From Zingiber officinale (Eukaryota > Streptophyta > Magnoliopsida > Zingiberales > Zingiberaceae), in NCBI RefSeq assembly GCF_018446385.1, contig NC_056001.1, positions 9,294,672-9,358,671 on the forward strand: a DNA stretch of 64,000 nt. Reading direction: 5' to 3'. Both the position numbers and the translations under genes were made by a program. This document shows positions 11,172 through 21,874 of this stretch, one piece after another (within the stretch, counting starts at the first letter, position 1; the number at the start of each line of letters is the position of its first letter). The notes beneath the pieces are model-generated. The model did no database searches, was not told the origin of the DNA, and saw nothing but the letters and a program-made list of their open reading frames with translations.

Positions 11172-13319
11172 ATGGCAAGCACTTCCGTACCCACTGTTGA
11201 TGTTCATGGCCCTTGGTATCTGACCATGGAGAGTCGATTTGATGAGGAGGGCGCTCGGCGCCTTGTTCGGACGTACGGGATCCCTGATGACCATGAAATA
11301 GTTATAGCCGACCCGACCGACCGGCCCCATAACCCTCCGGTCGGCACCGTTTGTTTTTTTCTAGACCAATTCCAGGGCGGCCTTAGATTTCCTACCCATC
11401 CCTTTATTTTGGAGGTTTGTAATTATTTTCGCATCCCGCTCGGCCAACTTGTGCCGAATTCCTTTAGGCTGCTGAGCGGGGTGGTCGTCCTCTTTAGGCT
11501 GCACAGTATCCCACTCGACCCCCAAATATTCCATTATTTCTTCTACCCCAAACAATCCGAGTTGGGCACTTTTATTTTCCAAAGTAGAATAGGCTTCAAA
11601 TTTTTTGATAATATGCCGACCTCCAACAAGCACTGGAAGGAGTTCTTCTTCTATATACGACTTCCTGAGCGGCCAGCATTAGACCGCTGTGCCGACCCAG
11701 CCGGAGCTCGGCAAATTCAGAAGCAATCCAGCCTACCTTCATGCGGCAAACTGGTTGTCTGGTCAGCGGTACAAAATCGACCAGTTGCTTCTCAAGGAGG
11801 TGTTGTACATTTTTGGATTATCTCCCGTTCGGGCCAATCTCCCCTACCGCATGAGTAAGGACTCTTTACTCCCTTCGCCTTTTTTATCTAACTGATTTTA
11901 ATTTTTTCCACTGCAGCTGAAGTCATGTGGCGCTCCAAGGCTACCGATCACCTGAAACTGAAGGCCGTGGAAATTGAGGCGGCTACCAAAAAAGAACTCG
12001 CCGAGCGGGGTCTTATCCCCAGCCGCCCGGCAGATGCAGGAGAGGGGGGGGCGCAGTCCACCCCTGAAACAGAGGTTGCCCCGTCCGCTTCAACGGAGGT
12101 TGAGGCGGATCCTGTTTCCTCCGCTCCAGCCGAGCTGGGAGTCCCCCGGGCCGGGGATTCACCACTGGAAGTTCGGCGGAAACGTCGAAGAGACCCCAGC
12201 CTTCCGCCGACCCAAGAGGGCGAGCCACAGGCGCCGATCGGGGTCGCTTCGCCAGATCGCACGCCATCGCAGATCGGGACCCCAGTGGCCTCGCCCACCG
12301 CACAGCCCTCTGGCTCTCCTCCACGGACTCGTCGTCGCTTACGACGGTTGGCCGAAACTTCAACCATAGGGGAGTCCTCGGGCCAGGCGACTGCTTCTGA
12401 GGAAGTGCCGGCCGGCCACCCTACCATTAAGACTACCCTTCGATTCCCCTCGGAGGAATATTTATTGTCAGCCGATCGGCCATCAAGCCCCGTTCATGAA
12501 ATAACCTTGACGAGTCCGCTCGCCAAGCTTTTCGAGGACGCCCAGATTCGGGTGGCCCTCATGACGCCTAAGCAGCTAGGCGATAACAACATGCAGCAGG
12601 TCACTCAGGTAAGTTCATTTTTCTTCTTGTGCCCTGCTACTGTTCGGTTCCTGATTTTATTATTTTCCTTACAGCATTGGGCCGAGCAAATCGTCACTAG
12701 CCATCGGCAAGCCGAGCTGGAGGATCTCATGGAAAAACTCCAAGTCTCGGGGGGTCCATCAGCCGAACAGGAGAGACAAGTCCTCGAGGCCGAACAGAAG
12801 AAGGTCGCCGACCTGGCTACAGAGGTGGCTCGACTCGAAGACTTAGTGAAGAAGCGCGACGGAGACGTGAAGCGCGCCAGTAGCCGGAAGAGGCAGGCGA
12901 TTGCTGATCTGGATAAGATGAAAGTTGAAGTCCGAGACCTAGATCAGCAATCTAAGAAACTGGAAGCCCAACTAACTGCTGAACAGGAGGGGCGCTCGGC
13001 TGAACGTACTAAAGCGGAGGTTGACCAGAAAGTTCTCCACGATTCACTTATTGCCTCCCGGGCGGCGCTCAGAAAATATAAGGAGGGAGAGACAAGTCGC
13101 CTAGCAGCAGCGCGCCAAGAATACCTCCGCTCGGAGCGGTTCGGCACAAAATTCGGTGGCAACGTCTCCTCAACATTCGCCGAGGCGGTCAAGGTCACCA
13201 TGGAGTACTTGAAGAAGGGTGGCCACCTTCCTGCGGGCATGCACCTTCCTGCCTCCGACCTGGCGGCCATGATAGATGATATCCCGGACGCCTTTTTTAA
13301 TTTTGAGGACCCGGAGTGA
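11172..13319 (+). pseudogene. Antisense ORF of the Tat element (PF04195-type), spliced and frameshifted
   Basis: The gene runs opposite to gag-pol. Exon 1 begins MASTSVPTVDVHGPWYL and holds the block RFPTHPFILEVCNYFRIPLG...NSFRLLSGVVVLF, the pattern of the Pfam family 'putative gypsy type transposon' (PF04195). Two short introns fit well: 11855-11916 (ATGA^GTAAGG ... CTGCAG^) and 12609-12674 (CTCAG^GTAAGT ... TTACAG^). The second is 66 nt and has no stop, so it can be read through. Exon 2 is Pro/Ser/Arg-rich; exon 3 (12675-13319) is a charged coiled coil ending ADLAAMIDDIPDAFFNF. Between about 11664 and 11690 the homologous reading shifts to another frame (PELGKFRSNPAYLHAANWLS), so the gene looks broken by one small indel. 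Function of such ORFs is unknown; a DNA-binding or regulatory role is guesswork. Confidence 0.75.
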
Positions 13320-13668
13320 GGCGAGTTCTTCCAAGTACTTCTTGTATTTCATCCGCTCTGCTGATGTAAATTTTTGCATGTGCCGATCGGCCAAATTGTG
13401 TTCCTTTGCCTGTATTTTTGTTTGCCCTTCATTGCCCCCTTTTTTTTTTTTAGTCTGTTTGGTGCTTATTCGTAGAATCAGTTAAGCTCCACGTGTTTCC
13501 CACTGGACGACCGATCAGGTTAATCAATTGGCTTGTTTTCCTCGAAATCGTTTAGCGATTGGTTGCACTATTTGTATTCAGTGAATGCGAAGTATTGGCA
13601 AACCGATGGCCGATCGGACTTAATCAATTTAGTACTTGCGAACGCTCGTTATTTGGCGTCCTTAGTTC

Positions 13669-14470
13669 CGTCGGCGCGGATGTTTATAGCCGATCGGCGC
13701 GGCCCTCGATCTTTAACGACGGGGCTCGTCGGCGCGAATGTTTATAGCCGATCGGCGCGGCTCTCGATCTTTAACGATGGAGCTCGTCGGCGCGGATATT
13801 TATAGCCGATCGGCGCGGCTCTCGATCTTTAACGACGGAGCTCGTCGGCGCGGATATTTATAGCCGATCGGCGCGGCTCTCGATCTTTAACGACGGAGCT
13901 CGTCGGCGCGGATATTTATAGCCGATCGGCGCGGCTCTCGATCTTTAACAACGGAGCTCGTCGGCGCGGATATTTATAGCCGGTCGGTAGCAGATCGGCG
14001 CGGCTCTCGATCTTTAACGACGGAGCTCGTCGGCGCGGATATTTATAGCCGATCGGCGCAGCTCTCGATCTTTAACGACGGAGCTCGTCGGCGCGGGTAT
14101 TTATAGCCGATCGGCGCGGATATTTATAGCCGATCGGCGCGGCTCTCGATCTTTAACGACGGAGCTCGTCGGCGCGGATATTTATAGCCGATCGGCGCGG
14201 CTCTCGATCTTTAACGACGGAGCTCGTCGGCGCGGATATTTATAGCCGATCGGCGCGGCTCTCGATCTTTAACGACGGAGCTCGTCGGCGCGGATATTTA
14301 TAGCCGATCGGCGCGGCTCTCGATCTTTAACGACGGAGCTCGTCGGCGCGGATATTTATAGCCGATCGGCGCGGCTCTCGATCTTTAACGACGGAGCTCG
14401 TCGGCGCGGATATTTATAGCCGATCGGCGCGGCTCTCGATCTTTAACGACGGAGCTCGTCGGCGCGGCTC
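13669..14470. repeat. 58-bp minisatellite of the Tat element
   Basis: About 13 near-identical units of 58 bp carry GTCGGCGCGGATATTTATAG, then CCGATCGGCGCGGCTCTCGA, then TCTTTAACGACGGAGCTC. Each holds the 10-bp perfect palindrome GCCGATCGGC. One unit is extended near 13979-13992 and one is partly duplicated near 14110. It lies between the antisense ORF and the second minisatellite, in what is the 3' untranslated part of gag-pol. Confidence 0.95.
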
Positions 14471-14589
14471 TACGGTTTAACGTCTGGGCTAGACGGCCTT
14501 TCAGGCTAATTTTTGACGCTTCCGTTCGGCGAAGCTTTTTGCCCTCCTTTTTATCACTTTTGGTTCCTTTCACCCAGCTTGGACAACGT

Positions 14590-16012
14590 ACTCTTGGCCG
14601 AATGGCTCAGGGTCTACTTCGTCGAGCATTTTGGCTAGGATAATATACCTCCGTCCGAATGGTACGGGGCCTTCGTTCTTCGAGCGCTTGGCTCGACCCA
14701 TTTACCTCCGGCCGAACAGCGCGGGGCCTTCGTTCCTCGAGCGCTTGGCTCGACAAATTTACCTCCGGCCGAACGGTGCGGGGCCTTCGTTCCTCGAGCG
14801 CTTGGCTCGACAAATTTACCTCCGGCCGAACGGCGCGGGGCCTTCGTTCCTCGAGCGCTTGGCTCGACCCATTTACCTCCGGCCGGGCGGCGCGGGGCCT
14901 TCGTTCCTCGAGCGCTTGCGGCCGGGCGGCGCGGGGCCTTCGTTCCTCGAGCGCTTGGCTCGACAAATTTACCTCCGGCCGAACGGCGCGGGGCCTTCGT
15001 TCCTTGAGCGCTTGGCTCGACCCATTTACCTCCGGCCGGGTGGCGCGGGGCCTTCGTTCCTCGAGCGCTTGGCTCGACAAATTTACCTCCGGCCGGGCGG
15101 CGCGGGGCCTTCGTTCCTCGAGCGCTTGGCTCGACCCATTTACCTCCGGCCGAACGGCGCGGGGCCTTCGTTCCTCGAGCGCTTGGCTCGACCCATTTAC
15201 CTCCGGCCGAACGGCGCGGGGCCTTCGTTCCTCGAGCGCTTGGCTCGACAAATTTACCTCCGGCCGAACGGCGCGGGGCCTTCGTTCCTCGAGCGCTTGG
15301 TTCGACCCATTTACCTCCGGCCGGGCGGCGCGGGGCCTTCGTTCGACAAATTTACCTCCGGCCGAACGGCTCGGGCCTTCGTTCCTCGAGCGCTTGGCTC
15401 GACAAATTTACCTCCGGCCGAACGGCGCGGGGCCTTCGTTCCTCGAGCGCTTGGCTCGACAAATTTACCTCCGGCCGAACGGCGCGGGGCCTTCGTTCCT
15501 CGAGCGCTTGGCTCGACAAATTTACCTCCGGCCGAACGGCGCGGGGCCTTCGTTCCTCGAGCGCTTGGCTCGACAAATTTACCTCCGGCCGAACGGCGCG
15601 GGGCCTTCGTTCTTCGAGCGCTTGGCTCGACAAATTTACCTCCGGCCGAACGGCGCAGGCCTTCATTCCTCGAGCGCTTGGCTCGACAAATTTACCTCCG
15701 GCCGAACGGCGCAGGGCCTTCGTTCCTCGAGCGCTTGGCTCGACAAATTTACCTCCGGCCGAATGGCTCGGGCCTTCGTTCCTCGAGCGCTTGGCTCGAC
15801 AAATTTACCTCCGGCCGAACGGCTCGGGCCTTCGTTCCTCGAGCGCTTGGCTCGACAAATTTACCTCCGGCCGAACGGCGCGGGGCCTTCGTTCTTCGAG
15901 CGCTTGGCTCGACAAATTTACCTCCGGCCGAACGGCGCGGGCCTTCGTTCCTCGAGCTCTTGGCTCGACAAATTTACCTCCGGCCGAACGGCGCGGGGCC
16001 TTCGTTCCTCTG
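14590..16012. repeat. 57-bp minisatellite of the Tat element
   Basis: About 24 units of 57 bp carry GCGCGGGGCCTTCGTTCCTC, then GAGCGCTTGGCTCGACAAAT, then TTACCTCCGGCCGAACG. Because 57 is a multiple of 3, both strands stay open and produce ORFs of 200-500 codons made of a 19-residue repeat (LARQIYLRPNGAGPSFLER and other frames). There is no signal, start context or diversity to suggest a real protein. Units alternate between ...CGACAAATTT and ...CGACCCATTT variants, and each holds the inverted pair TCGAGC/GCTCGA. Confidence 0.95.
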
Positions 16013-16108
16013 TTGGTGATGCCTTATTTGTTCTCTTGATTTTTCATTTCTGCATTTCAAGTATTCAGTCGAAAAAAGTACACAGGATGATTTACATAGG
16101 CACACCTT

Positions 16109-18664
16109 TCACCCTGCTCGGTAAGGCTGGAGGTGGTTCGCGCTCCACGGCCTATCTAGCTGCCGACCTTCCTCATCCTCCAAATAATACGCACCCGAGC
16201 TGAGCTTCTCGATGATTTTGAAGGGACCCGCCCACGGAGCTTCAAGCTTGCCGACTTCGCCGACCGGCTTGACTTTCTTCCAGACCAGGTCGCCGACCTG
16301 GAATGATCTGGGAATGACGCGCCGGTTGTAGTTTTGCTTCATCCGCTGACGGTATGCCATCAGCCGAACGGACGCCTTGGCTCGCTCCTCTTCGACCAAA
16401 TCCAGCTCCATGTTCCTCCGTTCGGCGTTGTAATCATCATAGCTCTGGATCCGGACGGACTCAACGCCGACTTCCACTGGAATGACTGCCTCGCCGCCGT
16501 ACACCAAATGGAAAGGCGTGACGCCCGTTCCTTCCTTTGGAGCCGTTCGGATGGCCCACAAGACGCCCGGCACCTCATCTGGCCAGCTTCCTCCGAGATG
16601 GTCGAGCCGAGTGCGTAGAATGCGAAGGATTTCCCGATTGGTCGCTTCGGCTTGACCGTTGCTCTGGGGATAAGCCACGGACGTGAAGTGTTGCTCAATC
16701 CCATAGCTCTTGCACCAATCTTCAAGCAACTTCCCTGTGAATTGCCGCCCATTGTCGGAAACCAATCGGCGAGGGATACCGAATCTACAGATGATGTGTT
16801 GCCAGATGAATTTTTTGACCATCTGTTCGGTGATCTTGGCTAGTGGCTCGGCCTCCACCCACTTGGAAAAATAATCGACCGCCACCAGCAAAAATTTCCT
16901 CTGCCCGGTCGCCATCGGAAATGGACCCACAATATCCATTCCCCATTGATCGAACGGACACGAGACGGTTGATGCCTTCATCTCCTCTGCCGGTCGGTGG
17001 GAGAAGTTGTGATACTTCTGGCACGAAAGGCACGTAGCTACTGTCCGAGCGGCGTCTATTTGTAAGGTCGGCCAAAAGTATCCAGCTAGCAGGATCTTCT
17101 TAGCTAGTGATCGTCCGCCCGGATGTCCTCCGCACGATCCTTGATGTACTTCTTGGAGGATGTAAGCCGAGTCTTCCGAGCTCATGCATTTCAACAGCGG
17201 GCGAGAGAAAGCCTTCTTGTAGAGCTGATCGCCAATGAGTGTGAACCGACCGGCCCTCCTTCTGAGCAACTGGGCTTCATCCCGATCGGCCGGTGTGGCT
17301 CCCGAGCGGAGGAACTCTATGATGGGTGTCCTCCAGTCGCTTGGAAGCGTGAGGCCTTGCATCCGGTCGACGTGCGCCACCAGCAGTACTTTTTCAATTG
17401 GTTGCTGAATGGCGACCGGCGTTATTGAGCTTGCGGGTTTGGCTAACTCATCGGCCGCCTGGTTCTCCGTTCGGGGAATCCTCTGAATAAGCACCTCTCG
17501 GAAAGTAGGTTTGAGTTTTTCAAAGGCCTCAGCGTAGAGTTTAAGCCGAACGCTGTTGATTTCAAAGGTGCCAGAAAGCTGCTGAGCGGCCAACTGTGAA
17601 TCCGAATAAAGTGTCACCCGACCGGCTCCCACATGCCGTGCTGCCTGCAACCCGGCTATGAGGGCCTCATACTCTGCTTCATTGTTGGTAGCTTTGTAAT
17701 CTAGCCGGACGGATAGGTGCATCTTTTCTTCTTGAGGTGAGAGCAGCAATATCCCCATCCCACTTCCGAGCCGAGTGGAAGACCCATCCACATATATTCT
17801 CCACGTAGCTTCCGGCTCTGGCCTTTGCACTTCGGTCACAAAATCAGCCAAGGATTGCGCTTTGATCGCCGAGCGGGGCTGATATTGGATGTCAAATTCA
17901 CTGAGTTCTGCCGTCCACTTGATGAGTCGTCCGGACGCTTCTGGATTCAACAGTACTCTTCCTAGTGGATTGTTCGTCCGGACAATGATGGTGTGAGCCA
18001 AGAAATATGGTCGAAGGCGCCGAGCGGCTAGAACCAAAGCAAAGGCCAACTTCTCGAGCCCGGTGTAACGAGATTCAGCATCTTTTAAAATGTGGCTCAG
18101 AAAATACACCGGCTGCTCCTCGCCGCCGGACCTTACAAGTGCCGAGCCTACAGCATGCTCGGTTGAGGACAGATAGATATAAAGTGACTCTTTCCCGATC
18201 GGCTTGGCTAGTACAGGCAGGGAATTAAGATATGTCTTCAATTCTTCGAATGCTCGGTCGCATTCCTCGTCCCAGTGAAATTTAGTGGCCTTGCGCAAAA
18301 TTTTGAAGAAAGGGAGGCTCCGGTCGGCAGTTTTGGAGATGAATCTGGACAATGCGGTTATCCGACCGGTCAACCGCTGCACTTCCCTCGTATTTCTTGG
18401 AGGCGACATGTCTTGTAGAGCTTTCACCTTGCTGGGATTTGCTTCGATTCCCCGCTCGGTCACTATGTACCCCAAGAACCGCCCTCCTTTTGCTCCGAAC
18501 AGGCACTTCTGAAGATTTAGCTTGACTCCATATTTGCGTAGCGTTCGGAAGGTTTCTTCCATGTCCTTGAAGAGATCGGCCGCTCGGACAGATTTGATAA
18601 GAATGTCGTCCACATAGACTTCCAGATTCCGCCCGATCTGCTCCCTGAACACTTTGTTCATCAA
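16109..18664 (-). pseudogene. Tat pol, 3' part: RT thumb, RNase H, second RNase H, integrase
   Basis: This 851-codon frame begins inside the reverse transcriptase. The catalytic YVDD is at codons 17-20 (about 18605-18616). A Gypsy-type RNase H/connection region follows at about codons 130-275; its first acidic site is lost (IYLSSTEHAVGSALVR), as is usual in Tat elements. A second RNase H of archaeal type starts at WRIYVDGSSTRLGSGMG (about 287) and contains NNEAEYEALIAGL and LYSDSQL. Integrase has a His/Cys zinc region (VHQGSCGGHPG...CLSCQKYH) and the DDE core marks WGMDIVGPFP, VSDNGRQFTG and SNGQAEATNREI. The protein would copy and integrate the element's cDNA. It is separated from the 5' RT part by a one-base frameshift. 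Confidence 0.93.
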
Positions 18665-19317
18665 GCGCTGATGGTGGCCCCGGCGTTCTTCAATCCGAAC
18701 GGCATCACATTATAGCAATATGTGTCGTTGGCCGTTACGGAGCTTACTTTTTCTTGATCTTCCCGGGCGAGCGGCACTTGATGATATCCTTGGTAGGCGT
18801 CGAGCATACAAATTAATTCGCTGCCGGCCGTAGAGTCTACCAGCTGATCTATCCGGGGCAGGGGATAAAAATCTTTGGGGCATGCTTTGTTTAAGTCCCG
18901 AAAGTCGATGCAGACTCTCCACTTGCCGCCCGGCTTGGAGACTAATACTACGTTAGCCAGCCAGCTCGGGAACTGCACCTCGCGTATATGGCCGGCCTCC
19001 AGAAGCTTCTCGACCTCCGCCCGGATGATGGAGTTCTGCTCGGCACTGAAATCTCTTTTTCTCTGCTTTGTCGGACGAGCGTCCGGTCGGACATGCAACT
19101 CATGCTGCGCTATGCTCGGCGATATTCCGGGCAACTCATGTGTCGACCAGACGAATACATCATGATTTCGTCGGAGGCATTGGATCAGCTCCTCCTTCTG
19201 CTTCTCCTCCAGATCAGAGGCAATAAAAGTTGTAGCCTCCGGTCGGGTCGGGTGAATCTGCACTTCCTCTTTTTCTTCATAAATTAGAGAGGGTGGCTTT
19301 TCAATGATGGCATTTAC
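18661..19317 (-). pseudogene. Tat pol, RT N-terminal part
   Basis: The frame holds RT fingers and palm with WRVCIDFRDLNKACPKDFYP, ICMLDAYQGYHQV and VMPFGLKNAGAT. It then runs out of frame at about 18676 because one base is missing relative to the expected RT reading, so YVDD lies in the next frame. On its upstream side it is cut at 19317 by the inserted solo LTR. Skipping that insertion and one target-duplication copy leaves this frame in phase with the gag-protease frame, so gag-pol was a single ORF before the insertion. Confidence 0.9.
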
Positions 19318-21874
19318 TGTTGGTTGCTACTCGGAAAACCTATAGGTTCCACTGTACAAAAATTTTGTACAAAGGTCTGAACCTTTTCCTAGCTACCATG
19401 TGTTCTTTTAAATTAAATTTTGGATCGCCTGCGGAACTTAACACGTTTGATCCAAAACTTAATCTATTTGTTCTTTTAGGTTTTGACTTGGATCTCCTGC
19501 GGAACTTAACACGTTCGACCCAAGTCTCCTTAAGTTATTAATTCCATTAAATATTAATTTCCATAAAAGGTTCCCAGTACTGACGTGGCGAGGCACATGG
19601 CCTTCTTGGATATGGGAGCAACCACCACCGACTAGACAAAACCTTTAATAGAAAGCTAATATTTAATTTCCTAAAATAACTTTAGGTTAACCAAAGAGAA
19701 CAATCAAATCACAAGGAAAAGAAAGAAAACAAAAGAACACAACTTCGAAAAACATATTCGAAATACTAGAACGTAAGCCTCTTGTATTTGGTATTATTTC
19801 CAAAAATAACTAGTATGATGCGGAAAGAAAAAATACTAGTTATACCTTCTAGAAAGACCTCTTGATCTTCTACCGTATTCCTCTTCTAACCTCGGACGTT
19901 GTGTGGGCAACGATCTTCCGAGATGAGAACCACCAAGCACCTTCTTCTTCCTTCTAGGTTTCGGCCACCAAAATTCTCCAAGAGAAGTAGAGGTCCGGCC
20001 ACCACCACCAAGCTCCAAGGGATGCAAGAAACAAAACCTCCTTTCTCTCTTTCTTCTTCTAGCTAGAACCGGCCACCATCAAGAGCTCCAAGAGGGATTG
20101 CCACCGGCCACAAGAAGAAGAGAAGAGAAAGAATCTAGGGCCGGCCACCAAGGAGGAAAAGAGAGGAAGAATAAAATAGAGTTGATCACCCATGAAGGCA
20201 CCTCTACCCCCTCTTTTATAATCCTTGGTCTTGGCAAATAAGGAAATTTAATTAAAAACTTCCTTAATTCTTTTGCCATTAAAAAGGAAATTTTATTTAA
20301 TTAAAAATAAATTTTCTTTTCTATTTGTAATGGCCGGCCACCTTAATCCCTTTAATCAAGGAAATTTTAATTCACACAAGAATTAAAACTTCCTTATTTG
20401 CTTTCGGAAATTTATAAAAATTTCTCAAATAATTTTTCACTTCATGGTGGTTAATAAAAAGGAAATAAATTAAAATCTTTCTTTTAAACATGTGGATAAA
20501 AGAAAGTTATCTCTAAAAATTAAAATCTCTCTTAATCTACAAATAAGGAAAGATATCAAATCTTTTCTTAATCTTTTGTAGAAACTAATAAAAGAGAATA
20601 TTTAATTTTTAAACTTCTCTTTTAAATTATTATCATGGTTAAAAAGGAAAGTTTTTCTTAAAATAAAATCTCCTTTCAATCTACAAATAAGGAAAGATTT
20701 CAAATCTTTTCTTAATCTTTTAGAAAGCTTTAAAAGGAAAGATTTAATTTTAAACTCTCTTTAAAACTATGATATCCACATAAGAAATAATTTTAATAAA
20801 AATCCTTTTAATATGATGTGGCGGCCACCTAAGCTTGGGCTCCAAGCTGTTGGCCACCTTAAGGCCAACCTTTAGGCTTGGCCCTAAGCTCGAGCTTCAA
20901 GCTTAGCTTGGCCGACCCCTATTGGTTGGGTAAGAAGGTGGGTATGTGGTGGGTATAAATCTCTATATACAAGAGGCTACGATAGGGACCGAGAGGAGGA
21001 ATTGGTTTTGGTCTCCCGATAAAATTAAGCATCCCGTGATCGCCCCAACACACAACTTAATTTTATCAATAATAATTCATTCCACTAGAGAACTATTATT
21101 GAACTACGCACCAATCCCAAATTACATTTTGGGCTCCTTCTTATCATGAGTGTGTTAGTCTCCGTGTTTAAGATATCGAATGTCCACTAATTAAGTGAGT
21201 TACCGACAACTCGTTTAATTAATATCTTAGTCCAAGAGTAGTACCACTCAACCTTATCATCATGTCGGACTAGATCCACCGCAGGGTTTAACATGACAAT
21301 CCTTATGAGCTCCTCTTGAGGACATTATCAACCTAGTATCTCTAGGACACGCTTTCCTTCTATAATCAACAACACACACTATAAGTGATACCATTTCCCA
21401 ACTTATCGGGCTTATTGATTCATCGAACTAAATCTCACCCATTGATAAATTAAAGAAATAAATATCAAATATATGTGCTTGTTATTATATTAGGATTAAG
21501 AGCACACACTTCCATAATAACCGAGGTCTTTGTTTCTTTATAAAATCAGTATAAAAGAAACGACCTCAAATGGTCCTACTCAATACACTCTAAGTGTACT
21601 AGTGTAATTATACAGTCAAAATAAACTGATACCTAATTACACTACGACCTTCTAATGGTTTGTTCCTTTCCATTTTGGTCGTGAGCTACTGTTTATAATT
21701 TATAAGGTACTGATAACATGATCCTCTGTGTGTGACACCACACACCATGTTATCTACAATATAAATTAATTGAACAACTACATTTATCATAAATGTAGAC
21801 ATTTGACCAATGTGATTCTTATTACTAAATAAATGTTTATACCAAAAGCTAGGCATTTAGTATACACCCTAACA
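19318..21874. mobile_element. Solo LTR (long-LTR family A) inserted in gag-pol
   Basis: This 2,557-bp block starts TGTTGGTTGCTACTCGG and ends ACCCTAACA. The perfect 5-bp duplication TTTAC flanks it at 19313-19317 and 21875-21879. A second copy lies inverted at 43263-47064 and a truncated third at 40568-42942. It has TG...CA ends, a 5-bp target duplication and no internal coding sequence, so it is a solo LTR. The parent superfamily is not clear from the sequence. Most of the inside is AT-rich with repeated short AAGGAAA-type runs. Confidence 0.88.

Noticed and set aside
13669-16012. Regular repeats resembling a CRISPR array
   Set aside because: Units are contiguous without unique spacers, lie inside a plant retrotransposon, and there are no cas genes.
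14631-16203. Long ORFs of 462 and 514 codons with a 19-residue repeat
   Set aside because: They arise because the 57-bp minisatellite unit is a multiple of three; several frames and both strands are open at once, and no domain or start context supports a protein.
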